Below are positions 1 through 7,998 of a stretch of DNA of 64,000 nucleotides, one piece after another. Origin of the DNA: Microbacterium sp. Root180. Lineage in GTDB: Bacteria; Actinomycetota; Actinomycetes; Actinomycetales; Microbacteriaceae. The DNA lies in assembly GCF_001428485.1 (NCBI RefSeq), contig NZ_LMHS01000001.1, positions 620,404 through 684,403 of the forward strand, given 5' to 3'. Position 1 is the first letter of the stretch. The number at the start of each line of letters is the position of its first letter. The position numbers and the translations under genes were made by a program. The notes under the pieces are model-generated. The model made no database searches. It worked only from the letters and a program-made list of their open reading frames with translations, and was not told the DNA's origin.

Positions 1-1
1 G

Positions 2-622
2 CGCAGACAGCCGCGTTCGCGACCGGAGACTCTGCTGCGCCGTCGCGACATCCTCGATGCCGCCACCGACATCTTCGGCGCGAAGGGCTTCACCGGCGGA
101 ACCCTCCAGGAGATCGCCGACCAGGTCGGCATGACCCACGCAGGCATCCTCCATCACTTCGGCTCCAAGGACGCCCTCCTGCTCGAGGTGCTGCGACATC
201 GTGATGAAACCGATGTCGCCGACCTCGAGGAGCAGCACATCCCCGACGGGATGGATCTCTTCCGTCACCTCGTGCGCACCGCGTTCGCGAACGCCGACCG
301 ACCCGGAATCGTGCAGGCATACGCCGTGCTGTCGGCGGAGTCGGTGACCGATGACCACCCCGGCCGCGAGTTCTTCCAGAAGCGGTACGAGACGCTGCGT
401 GCCGAGGTCGCGCACGCGTTCGCCGTCGTGTGCGCCGAGCGCGGCATCCGTGAGCCCGCGACCGTCGCCTACGCGTCGACGAGCATCCTCGCCGTCATGG
501 ACGGTCTGCAGGTGCAGTGGCTGCTCGATCCGACCTCGCTGGACCTGGCGCGCGCGTCGGAGTTCGCGATCGAGGCGATCGTCGCCTCGGTGCTCGAGCC
601 CGTGCCCTCACCGCTCGTCTGA
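2..622 (+). CDS. TetR-family transcriptional regulator (5' end missing)
   Basis: The frame is open from the left edge, so the start codon lies outside the window. The visible N-terminal part reads as a TetR-type DNA-binding domain: a helix with LRRRDILDAATDIFGAKGF, then the helix-turn-helix TLQEIADQVGMTHAGILHHF followed by the usual GSKDALL. The remaining 140 or so residues are a helical ligand-binding domain with no family I can name. The gene ends 21 bases before the stop codon of convergent serC. The regulated genes and ligand cannot be told from this window; they probably lie to the left. Confidence 0.85.
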   Translation, partial: RRQPRSRPETLLRRRDILDAATDIFGAKGFTGGTLQEIADQVGMTHAGILHHFGSKDALLLEVLRHRDETDVADLEEQHIPDGMDLFRHLVRTAFANADRPGIVQAYAVLSAESVTDDHPGREFFQKRYETLRAEVAHAFAVVCAERGIREPATVAYASTSILAVMDGLQVQWLLDPTSLDLARASEFAIEAIVASVLEPVPSPLV

Positions 623-643
623 GCGCACTTCCGGCACGCGGCG

Positions 644-1771
<1,128 letters not shown>

Positions 1772-1847
1772 GGCTCGGCCGATTCGCGGCGCCGCCGGAT
1801 GACGGGCAGTGACGCCGTGAGCGGAACGCGCGCTCTGGCGCCCTGCG

Positions 1848-1942
1848 CCCTCTCAACAGGGCAACCGGGCTTCTACAGGAGCGGTCGGCGCGATTCGGTC
1901 CTGTAGAAGCCCATGCGGCCTGTCGGAGGGGTTCCTCCACAG
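1848..1942. repeat. Palindromic repeat, left copy, upstream of the DUF559 gene
   Basis: A perfect 14-base inverted repeat (1867-1880 against 1899-1912, arm GGGCTTCTACAGGA) with an 18-base loop, preceded by CTCAACAGGGCAACC and followed by two more CCTGT/ACAGG words (1918-1922 and 1934-1940). The 1848-1880 segment closely resembles 2891-2920 on the far side of the DUF559 gene (shared CTCAACAGGrCAACC...CAGGAG). The two copies bracket the gene. Confidence 0.7.
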
Positions 1943-2030
1943 GCATGTGACGGATGCCGCAGCGGGGGAGTTGTTCAGGTTCTGCAGCGGAGTGCGCCCA
2001 GCGCGGTCGGAGAGCCGCGAGTCTGCAGGG

Positions 2031-2864
2031 ATGGTGGATCTGCTTCCCGTGCTGCGAGCCCAGGGCGGCGTCGCCCGGAGGGTCGCTGTCATCGAGGCCG
2101 GCGTGAGCTCGTACGCGATCGATCAGGCCGTTGCCGCGGGGGACCTCGTCAGGCCGCGGCGCGGCTGGGTGGCGCTTGCGGATGCCGATCCGTACCTGGT
2201 CGCGGCGGCGCGGGCGGGCGTGGTGCTGACGTGCATCACGCGGGCGAAGCGACTCGGCCTGTGGGTCCTGGCCGAGGACGGCCCGCATGTGGGGGCCCCG
2301 CCGACCGCGTCGCGGCTGGATCTGCGCAACCACGACGCGACCGTGCACTGGGCACGCCCCGTTCAGCCCCGACCTGCGGGAGTGCTCGAGGACGGCATCC
2401 TGAACACGCTCCTCATCGTCGCGACGTGTCAGCCGCACGAGGCGGCGCTGGCGGTGTGGGAGTCGGCGCTGAACCTCGGTTTCGTGGACAAAGAGGAGCT
2501 CGTCCGCCTGCCGCTCACCGGGTCGGCCCGGCGCGTGCTCGAGGAGGCGAGCCCCTTCGCCGATTCGGGGCTGGAGACCATCTTCCGGACGAGGCTGCGG
2601 TGGCTGCGGCATCCGATCCGCACGCAGATCTGGATCCATGGGCACCGGGTCGACTTCCTCATCGGCGAGCGGCTCGTCGTGCAGATCGACGGTGGGCACC
2701 ACGTCGGCGCGCAGCGGGCGGAGGATGTGGCGCATGACGCCGCGCTGACGCTCCGCGGGTACCACGTGATCAGGGTCACCTACGGCCAGGTGATCGAGGG
2801 CTGGCCCGATGTTCAGGAGCAGATCATGCGCGCCGTGGCGCAAGGGCTGCACCGGCCCGTGTGA
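2031..2864 (+). CDS. DUF559-type (Vsr-like) nuclease domain protein with N-terminal winged-helix-like domain
   Basis: 277 residues. Residues 1 to about 90 resemble the AbiEi-like winged-helix N-domain (VARRVAVIEAGVSSYAIDQAV, then LVRPRRGWVAL). Residues from about 170 carry the DUF559/Vsr-type fold: SGLETIFRTRLRWL, VDFLIGERLVVQIDGGHH, and RGYHVIRVTYGQVI. The position usually held by Glu in VxEIDG is Gln here; family members I remember from Microbacteriaceae share this Q form, so this may be a subtype rather than a defect. The frame stays open to an ATG at 1947, but 2031 begins at the conserved domain. The gene stands alone between two palindromic repeats. Its role is unknown; a DNA repair or genome-conflict nuclease is an inference from the fold. 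Confidence 0.8.
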   Translation: MVDLLPVLRAQGGVARRVAVIEAGVSSYAIDQAVAAGDLVRPRRGWVALADADPYLVAAARAGVVLTCITRAKRLGLWVLAEDGPHVGAPPTASRLDLRNHDATVHWARPVQPRPAGVLEDGILNTLLIVATCQPHEAALAVWESALNLGFVDKEELVRLPLTGSARRVLEEASPFADSGLETIFRTRLRWLRHPIRTQIWIHGHRVDFLIGERLVVQIDGGHHVGAQRAEDVAHDAALTLRGYHVIRVTYGQVIEGWPDVQEQIMRAVAQGLHRPV

Positions 2865-2890
2865 GTGGTCCGCTCCCGCCCGCACTAGGC

Positions 2891-2970
2891 CCTCAACAGG
2901 ACAACCAGTGTTGTGCAGGAGAAACGGGCGTCCGCGGGTCCTGTGGAAACGCGGTTGTCCTGTGGAAGCC
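2891..2970. repeat. Palindromic repeat, right copy, downstream of the DUF559 gene
   Basis: An 11-base perfect inverted repeat (2896-2906 ACAGGACAACC against 2953-2963) encloses an inner, weaker pair built from the same CAGG/CCTGTGG words. It begins 26 bases after the DUF559 stop codon and shares its first 30 or so bases with the left copy at 1848-1880. It may also act as a terminator, but it has no T-tract. Confidence 0.7.
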
Positions 2971-3046
2971 GGGGCCGGCGGAAGAGCCCGGTGTCGGGGG
3001 AGTGGATAGGCTGTCTCTGCCCCTAGGACGAACGAGGACACCGCAC

Positions 3047-3748
3047 ATGACCGACCTGATCGACACCACCGAGATGTACCTGCGGACCATCCTCGAACTC
3101 GAGGAGGAGAACATCGTTCCCCTGCGCGCCCGCATCTCGGAGCGCCTCGGCCACTCCGGCCCGACGGTGTCGCAGACGATCGGCCGCATGGAGCGCGACG
3201 GCCTCGTGATCGTGACCGAGGACCGCAGCCTCGAGCTCACCGATTCGGGTCGTCAGAAGGCGGTCGACGTGATGCGCAAGCACCGTCTCGCCGAGCGGCT
3301 GCTCTCCGACGTGATCGGTCTGGACTGGGCGTACGTGCACGAAGAGGCCTGCCGCTGGGAGCACGTGATGAGCGAGCAGGTCGAGCGCCGTCTCGTCGAG
3401 CTGCTCGGCCACCCGACCGAGTCGCCGTACGGCAACCCCATCCCCGGTCTCGACCAGCTCGGCGACGTTCCGACGAACGGCTTCGACCAGGGTGTGGTCG
3501 GCCTCGTGCGCCGCCTCAACGAGGCGGGCGAGCCCATCTCGGGCACGGTGCGCCGCCTCGCCGAGCCCGCTCAGGTCGATCCCGAGCTGCTTCAGCAGCT
3601 CAAGGGCGCGGGCGTGGTTCCCGGTGCGTCGGGCGACTACCGCTACAACGAGGGCTACGTCCTCGTGCAGATGGACGGCAACGACGAGGGGCTCGAGCTT
3701 CCCGTCGAGGTCGCCTCGCACATCTTCCTCGTCGACGACCGCCGCTGA
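3047..3748 (+). CDS. ideR: Iron-dependent repressor, DtxR/IdeR family
   Basis: 233 residues, the usual length for DtxR/IdeR. The first 140 residues are close to classical DtxR: TEMYLRTILELEEE, the recognition helix SGPTVSQTIGRMERDGL, the metal-site histidine in MRKHRLAERLL, and HEEACRWEHVMS with the Cys, Glu and His of the primary site. A C-terminal SH3-like domain follows after FGNPIPGLD-like NPIPGL. With iron bound such proteins repress uptake genes by binding 19-base palindromes; a matching box lies before efeU in this window at 14085. The ATG at 3047 follows a GAGGAC ribosome site and gives the conserved MTDLIDTTEMY start; the longer open frame upstream is not used. Confidence 0.95.
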   Translation: MTDLIDTTEMYLRTILELEEENIVPLRARISERLGHSGPTVSQTIGRMERDGLVIVTEDRSLELTDSGRQKAVDVMRKHRLAERLLSDVIGLDWAYVHEEACRWEHVMSEQVERRLVELLGHPTESPYGNPIPGLDQLGDVPTNGFDQGVVGLVRRLNEAGEPISGTVRRLAEPAQVDPELLQQLKGAGVVPGASGDYRYNEGYVLVQMDGNDEGLELPVEVASHIFLVDDRR

Positions 3749-3784
3749 CGCGGAGAGCGGATGCCGCGGCATCCGCTCGCACTC

Positions 3785-3990
3785 ATCCTCAGGGACTTGC
3801 CAGGGGATGAGCGTGACATATTCGTTACCTTCAGGTAGCCTCGAAAAGTCCACCAGGCGAGAAGCCCGCCCACCGGACCCCGCGCGGATTGCCTCCCTGG
3901 CTCGTCGTCCGCACGGTGAAGCCCGCATATCGTGCCCCGACACCGAATGCCGACGAGCCAGCGCCACCGGCGCCGAGGCGCCGGAGGACA
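3785..3990 (+). promoter_or_regulatory. Probable cyclic-di-AMP (ydaO/yuaA) riboswitch leader of the M23 peptidase gene
   Basis: The 244-base leader between the ideR stop and the peptidase start carries the two words I associate with this riboswitch in the expected order: a GGTGAAG element (about 3915-3921) and CCGAATGCCGACGAGCCAGC (about 3943-3962), comparable to the GGTGAAG...CCGAACCCGACAGCTAA core of Streptomyces rpfA leaders. Actinobacterial ydaO elements typically precede cell-wall hydrolase genes, as here. A strong hairpin then covers the ribosome site. This was recognised by eye; a covariance-model search was not possible. Confidence 0.5.
3967..3984 (+). promoter_or_regulatory. Hairpin masking the ribosome binding site of the M23 peptidase gene
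   Basis: CCGGCGCC at 3967-3974 pairs perfectly with GGCGCCGG at 3977-3984, and the last two bases of the stem are the first two of the GGAGGA ribosome site (3983-3988). The stem can therefore hide the site, which fits translational control by the leader upstream. Confidence 0.6.
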
Positions 3991-3992
3991 GT

Positions 3993-4889
3993 TTGGCTGA
4001 ACAGAACGATTCGCTCGCGAACGAGCCCCAGAGTGACGCGACGAGTCTGTCTCGTCGTTCGCGTGCGCGCCGCACGCCGGCTCGTCAGACCAAGGCGGCT
4101 GCGCCCGTCGCGACCGCCGCCAGCTCGGTAGCGACTCGTCCCGCCACCCGTGCGCCCAAGCGTGCGGCGAAGCAGCTGCGCAGCCTCTTCGCACTCACTC
4201 TGGTGGGCGGCCTCGTGGCCGCTGCCGCCATGCCCGCCTTCGCCGGCGTGCTGCAGAAGGACGAGGCGATGACCCTTCAGCAGATGGCCGTCGACGACGC
4301 GCAGTCTGTCGTCGTCGCGTCGGACGCCGTCGGCGCCGAGCTCACCCGCGAGAGCTACTCCGCGACGACCTCCGATGAGATCGCGAAGAAGAAGGCCGCG
4401 GAAGCCGCCGCCGAGCGGGCCCGTCTGTCGGCCCAGTCCGCGACGGCGGCGACGAGCTACAACATCGACCTCAACATGGTCGCCCCCGGTTCCGGCGCCG
4501 TGCGCTGGCCGGTCACCAACTTCACGCTCACCGATACGTTCGGCACGCGCGGCGGCGCGCACCGCGGAATCGATCTGGTCGCGCCGGCCGGAACGCCGAT
4601 CTACGCGGCGGCGGCGGGCGTCGTGAAGGTCTCGTCCGAGGCCTACTACGACTACGGCGTGGCGATCACCATCGACCACGTCATCAACGGCGTCACGGTC
4701 AACACGCTCTACGCGCACCAGAGCTACGGCTGCCGCAAGGTGGTCGCCGGCCAGACGGTGCAGGTGGGTCAGGTCATCGGGTGCGTCGGCAGCACTGGCC
4801 GGTCCACGGCCAACCACCTGCACTTCGAGGTGTACATGAACGGCGCGAATGTCGATCCGCTCGCATGGCTGAACGCCAACGCCGGCTGA
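3993..4889 (+). CDS. Secreted or membrane-anchored M23 family metallopeptidase
   Basis: 298 residues from a TTG start at 3993, chosen because GGAGGA lies at 3983-3988, five bases upstream; no ATG or GTG fits. A basic, low-complexity cytoplasmic stretch (RRSRARRTP and similar) is followed by one hydrophobic segment at about residues 59-80, ending in a signal-peptidase-like AFA. The C-terminal LytM domain has the zinc ligands H190 and D194 (HRGID) and the H275-L-H277 pair. Such enzymes cut peptidoglycan cross-bridges outside the membrane. The leader looks like a cyclic-di-AMP riboswitch, which would tie expression to cell-wall or osmotic state. A terminator follows the stop. Confidence 0.85.
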   Translation: MAEQNDSLANEPQSDATSLSRRSRARRTPARQTKAAAPVATAASSVATRPATRAPKRAAKQLRSLFALTLVGGLVAAAAMPAFAGVLQKDEAMTLQQMAVDDAQSVVVASDAVGAELTRESYSATTSDEIAKKKAAEAAAERARLSAQSATAATSYNIDLNMVAPGSGAVRWPVTNFTLTDTFGTRGGAHRGIDLVAPAGTPIYAAAAGVVKVSSEAYYDYGVAITIDHVINGVTVNTLYAHQSYGCRKVVAGQTVQVGQVIGCVGSTGRSTANHLHFEVYMNGANVDPLAWLNANAG

Positions 4890-4904
4890 CGCTTTTCTCG
4901 GACG

Positions 4905-4933
4905 ATCCCCTCGGAGCCCTGCTCCGGGGGGAT
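4905..4933 (+). terminator. Rho-independent terminator of the M23 peptidase gene
   Basis: ATCCCCTCGGAGC pairs with GCTCCGGGGGGAT across a short loop 15 bases after the stop codon, followed by TCTTCGTT. Confidence 0.65.
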
Positions 4934-5037
4934 TCTTCGTTCCTCGACACGCCATGCCGCATTCACCCGCGGCTGCCGCCCTCGCGCTCCCCGGGTGCGT
5001 TAGCCTGATGGCGACGCGAGAGAAGCGGAGGGAGCCG

Positions 5038-5148
5038 ATGGACAGCATTCATCGCATCCGAACCATGGATGCGCTCGGACGCCTCGTCCTCCGGCATTGC
5101 ACGAGCGGATGCCGCGGCCTTGCCGTGGCTCCAAGGCGCTGTCTATAA
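5038..5148 (+). CDS. Possible 36-residue peptide or leader ORF ending inside a terminator loop
   Basis: An ATG at 5038 follows a strong AGCGGAGGGAG ribosome site (5025-5035). The 36-codon frame reads MDSIHRIRTMDALGRLVL, then RHCTSGCRGLAVAPRRCL, with three cysteines and many arginines. Its TAA stop is exactly in the loop of the strong terminator at 5135-5163, so the whole transcript would be about 130-150 bases. This looks like a leader peptide with transcription attenuation, or a small RNA that happens to contain an ORF. No known family is recognised. Confidence 0.4.
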   Translation: MDSIHRIRTMDALGRLVLRHCTSGCRGLAVAPRRCL

Positions 5149-5163
5149 GACAGCGCCTTTTTT
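5135..5163 (+). terminator. Strong rho-independent terminator between the short ORF and the HNH gene
   Basis: Perfect nine-base stem GGCGCTGTC/GACAGCGCC with loop TATAA and a run of six T. It is the clearest intrinsic terminator in the window and lies 77 bases before the HNH nuclease start. Confidence 0.9.
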
Positions 5164-5239
5164 CATGCCCCTGCGCAGATCGATCGTCGCGCAAGTCGAA
5201 TAACCGAGAAGCCGTCCCGGCCATTCGAGAGGATGATCA

Positions 5240-5737
5240 ATGCGCACTCTGGTGCTGAATGCGGGCTACGAGCCGCTCGCCGTCGTGTCGTTCAAACGGG
5301 CCCTCGTGCTCGTGATGAACGAGAAGGCCACCGTCATCGAGCACACCGATGGCGAACCCGTGTGGGGCACGAGACGTGCCTACGATCGCCCCGCGGTGAT
5401 CGTCCTCACGCGCTACGTGAGGGTGCCCGGCGGGCGTCGCGTGCCGGTGACCCGGCGCGGGGTGCTGCGCCGCGATGCGCACAGATGCGCGTACTGCGGA
5501 GCGTCGGCCTCGACGATCGACCACGTGCTTCCCCGCTCCCGGGGCGGTGGCGACTCGTGGGAGAACCTCGTGGCCTGCTGCCTGCGATGCAACAACGTCA
5601 AGGGCGATCGCACCCCGCAGGAGATGAAGTGGGAGCTCCGCTTCACCCCGAACCCGCCCCGCGGTGCGCAGTGGACGGTGCGGGGCACCGAGCGCAGCGA
5701 CCCGAGCTGGGAGCCCTACCTGGCTCTCGCCGCCTGA
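5240..5737 (+). CDS. HNH endonuclease
   Basis: 165 residues, the typical size of the widespread actinobacterial stand-alone HNH protein. The N-terminal MRTLVLNAGYEPLAVVSFKRA is characteristic. The nuclease core has the first zinc pair CAYCG, the catalytic DHVLPRSRGG, the N of ENLVACC and the second zinc pair CLRC followed by NNVKGDRTP. The ATG at 5240 follows GAGAGGATG-type pairing bases. The target is not known; homologues are chromosomal housekeeping-like genes. It is convergent with the MarR gene, one base from its stop codon. Confidence 0.9.
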   Translation: MRTLVLNAGYEPLAVVSFKRALVLVMNEKATVIEHTDGEPVWGTRRAYDRPAVIVLTRYVRVPGGRRVPVTRRGVLRRDAHRCAYCGASASTIDHVLPRSRGGGDSWENLVACCLRCNNVKGDRTPQEMKWELRFTPNPPRGAQWTVRGTERSDPSWEPYLALAA

Positions 5738-5738
5738 G

Positions 5739-6248
5739 TCAGCGCGCGTCCAGCACGCGCAGCCAGCGGGTGAGGATCGGCTCGAGGGACGCGGCATCCG
5801 CTTCTCCCAGCTCCTGCAGCAGCCGGTGCTCGTTCGTGAGGTGAGCGGTGAATGCGCGGTCGATGAGATCGCGGCCGTCGGGAGTGAGTCGCACGAGGCG
5901 ACGACGGGCATCGGATGCCTCGGACCGCCGTTCGACGAGCCCGCGGGCCTCGAGTCGGTCGACGCGCTTGGTCAGTCCGCCGGTCGTGACGAGGGTGTGG
6001 TCGGCGAGTTCGCCCGCCGCGTGCTCGTACGGCTCGCCGGCGCGGCGGAGCGTGGCGAGCACGTCGAACTCTCCCTCGGTGAGGCCGAACTCCCCGTAGA
6101 CGGCCACGAGACGCTCGGTCAGTTCGAGCGCGACGCGGTGAAGGCGGCCGATCACTCCCTGCGGAGAGGGGTCGAGGTCAGGTCGCTCCCGCTGCCACGC
6201 CCGCTGGATCTCGGCGACGCGGTCGAGCTCATCGGAGGAGGCGTCCAT
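5739..6248 (-). CDS. MarR-family transcriptional regulator
   Basis: 169 residues. It has the winged-helix core LTEGEFDVLATLRRAGEPY, the recognition region GELADHTLVTTGGLTKRVDRLEARGLVERR and the wing SDARRRLVRLTPDG. MarR proteins are cytosolic dimers that leave their operator on binding a small aromatic ligand. It is divergent from the EamA transporter gene, with 39 bases between the start codons. Two TATCTT/AAGATA palindromes fill that gap, so it very likely controls both genes. Confidence 0.93.
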   Translation of the reverse strand: MDASSDELDRVAEIQRAWQRERPDLDPSPQGVIGRLHRVALELTERLVAVYGEFGLTEGEFDVLATLRRAGEPYEHAAGELADHTLVTTGGLTKRVDRLEARGLVERRSEASDARRRLVRLTPDGRDLIDRAFTAHLTNEHRLLQELGEADAASLEPILTRWLRVLDAR

Positions 6249-6257
6249 CGGACCATC

Positions 6258-6277
6258 TTATCTTCCCGGTAAGATAA
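6258..6277. promoter_or_regulatory. MarR operator 1
   Basis: TTATCTT, six bases, AAGATAA: a perfect interrupted palindrome ten bases before the marR start. It shares the TATCTTCC half-site with operator 2. Confidence 0.7.
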
Positions 6278-6279
6278 AG

Positions 6280-6297
6280 TATCTTCCATGGAAGATA
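6280..6297. promoter_or_regulatory. MarR operator 2, covering the transporter start codon
   Basis: TATCTTCCATGGAAGATA is a perfect 18-base palindrome whose central ATG is the start codon of the EamA gene at 6288. Binding here would block a leaderless transcript outright. The centres of the two operators lie about 21 bases apart, two helical turns, on the same face. Confidence 0.75.
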
Positions 6298-7244
6298 ATC
6301 GCTGGCGATGGATCGCCGTGACGGCGATCGCGCCGATCGCCTGGGGCAGCACGTACGTCGTCACACGCAACCTCCTCCCGCCAGAGTCGCCGCTGTGGGG
6401 AGGGGTGCTGCGTGCGCTGCCGGCGGGGTTGCTGGTGCTGCTGGCGGCGCGGGTGCTGCCGCGGGGTTCGTGGTGGTGGCGCTCGCTCGTGCTCGGCACG
6501 CTGAACGTGGGCGGGTTCTTCGTGCTGATCTACATCGCCGGCCAGCGGCTGCCGTCGAGCCTGGCGGCGACGCTGATGTCGACGTCGGCGGCCTGCATGC
6601 TCCTGTTCGCGTGGCTGCTGCTGCATCGACGTCCGCGCGCGGCCGCGGTCGCCGGCGCGGGGATCGGGCTCATCGGCGTCGTCGTGATGCTCGGCGTGGA
6701 CGTCGGCGGCGTGGATCCGTGGGGGGTCGCGGCATCCCTCGGCGCGATGGTCGCCTCGTCGATCGGGTTCGTGCTCACGGCCCGGTGGGGGAGTGACGTC
6801 CCCGCGCTGCCGATGACCGCGTGGCAGCTCGTCGCGGGATCACTCGTGCTCCTGCCCGTCGCCCTGCTGGTCGAGGGGGGACCGCCGGCGCTCACGGTCG
6901 AATCGACGCTCGGCTTCGCCTACGTCACGCTCGTCGCGACGGCGGTCGCCTATGCTGCGTGGTTCGCGGGACTGCGTCACCTCGCGCCGGGCGTCGTCGG
7001 CGTGATCGGCCTGCTGAATCCCGTCACGGGCGTCGCGCTCGGCGTGCTCGTCGCGGGAGAGGCGTTCGGCGTGCCGCAGGCCGTCGGTGTGGCGCTGGTC
7101 CTGGCCGGGATCGCGCTCGGCGCCCTGCCGCCGCGGCGGGGTCGGGTTCGTGTGTCCGCGAGTGGGGCCTGGGGCCAGGAAACTGTGTCGGAGGTACGAA
7201 CTAACGTCAGTCCTGGGATTGATTCATTAGAACAAAGATTCTAG
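6288..7244 (+). CDS. EamA-family (drug/metabolite) transporter
   Basis: 318 residues with about ten hydrophobic segments in two EamA halves; the first half shows APIAWGSTYVVTRNLLPP and the second half ends around LLNPVTGVALGVLVAGE. These carriers export small metabolites or drugs across the inner membrane. The substrate is not visible; control by a MarR protein suggests a toxic aromatic or a metabolite. The last codons and the TAG stop run into the LexA box of the next operon. No ribosome site precedes the ATG, so it is probably leaderless. Confidence 0.88.
   Translation: MEDNRWRWIAVTAIAPIAWGSTYVVTRNLLPPESPLWGGVLRALPAGLLVLLAARVLPRGSWWWRSLVLGTLNVGGFFVLIYIAGQRLPSSLAATLMSTSAACMLLFAWLLLHRRPRAAAVAGAGIGLIGVVVMLGVDVGGVDPWGVAASLGAMVASSIGFVLTARWGSDVPALPMTAWQLVAGSLVLLPVALLVEGGPPALTVESTLGFAYVTLVATAVAYAAWFAGLRHLAPGVVGVIGLLNPVTGVALGVLVAGEAFGVPQAVGVALVLAGIALGALPPRRGRVRVSASGAWGQETVSEVRTNVSPGIDSLEQRF
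7228..7243 (+). promoter_or_regulatory. LexA (SOS) box of the imuA-imuB-dnaE2 operon
   Basis: TAGAAC, AAAG, ATTCTA: a dyad with two differences from the actinobacterial consensus TCGAAC-N4-GTTCGA. It overlaps a TAGGAT -10 box (7242-7247) that lies six bases before the imuA ATG, so LexA would cover the promoter of a leaderless mRNA. The downstream genes are classical SOS genes. Confidence 0.75.
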
Positions 7245-7253
7245 GATGATCGA

Positions 7254-7997
7254 ATGACGGCAGTGCGTGATCGTGCCGGCGTGGCGGGAGACGTAGCGTC
7301 CCTGCGCGCTCAGCTCGAGCGAGTGCAGGGCCGCCGCCTCGACGCTCCGGTGCTTCCCGTTCATCCGGCGCTGGCGTCTCTCTTGCCGGGCGGCGGACTG
7401 CGCCCCGGTGCCGCCTATTCTCTCTCGCGTTCCACGTCGCTGCTGCTCGCGCTCATGTCGCAGCCCTCGCAGGCGGGGTCCTGGTGCGGGGTGGTGGGGA
7501 TGCCGCGGCTCGGCGCCGAAGCAGCCGAGCGGCTGGGCGTCGATCTCTCCCGGCTGGTACTCATCCCCGAGCCCGGCACGCGGTGGCTCGCGATCACTGC
7601 GACGATCGCCGAGGTGCTCCCGGTGGTGGCGGTCCGTCCGTCCGGCCGGGCGCCCGACGCCGAGATCTCCCGGCTGGCGGCCCGGCTGCGCGACCGCGGA
7701 GCGGTGCTCCTCGTGCAGGGGTCGTGGCCGCAGGCGGAGGCGGTGATCGAGGTCGATGCCCCGGAGTGGACGGGTGTCGGCCGCGGTCACGGCTACCTCG
7801 CCGGGCGCGAGGTCACGGTCACGACCTCGAGCCGCCGCTGGCCACGGCCACGCCGGTCGCGCCTGCTGCTGCCCGACGCCACCGGAGCGATCGCCGCCGT
7901 CGCCGAGCCGGTGCCGACCCTCGCCGCCGTGCCGGCGGGCACCCGCTGGGGCGCCGAGGCCACCGACGCCACCCTCGAGGCCAGGGCGGTGGGCTGA
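7254..7997 (+). CDS. imuA: ImuA-type RecA-like protein of the SOS mutagenesis cassette
   Basis: 247 residues. The protein resembles a shortened RecA/SulA-type fold (LPVHPALASLLPGGGLRPGAAY, later GVVGMPRLGAEAAERLGVDLSRLVLIPEPG). There is no good Walker A lysine, as is usual for actinobacterial ImuA'. In mycobacteria the matching protein links the recombinase to ImuB and DnaE2 in translesion synthesis. The gene starts ten bases after the SOS box and is followed after one base by imuB. Confidence 0.85.
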   Translation: MTAVRDRAGVAGDVASLRAQLERVQGRRLDAPVLPVHPALASLLPGGGLRPGAAYSLSRSTSLLLALMSQPSQAGSWCGVVGMPRLGAEAAERLGVDLSRLVLIPEPGTRWLAITATIAEVLPVVAVRPSGRAPDAEISRLAARLRDRGAVLLVQGSWPQAEAVIEVDAPEWTGVGRGHGYLAGREVTVTTSSRRWPRPRRSRLLLPDATGAIAAVAEPVPTLAAVPAGTRWGAEATDATLEARAVG

Positions 7998-7998
7998 C

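Noticed and set aside
3492-3992. Longer N-terminus for the M23 peptidase overlapping ideR
   Set aside because: The extension would read ideR out of frame and cover the riboswitch-like leader; the TTG at 3993 has a proper ribosome site.
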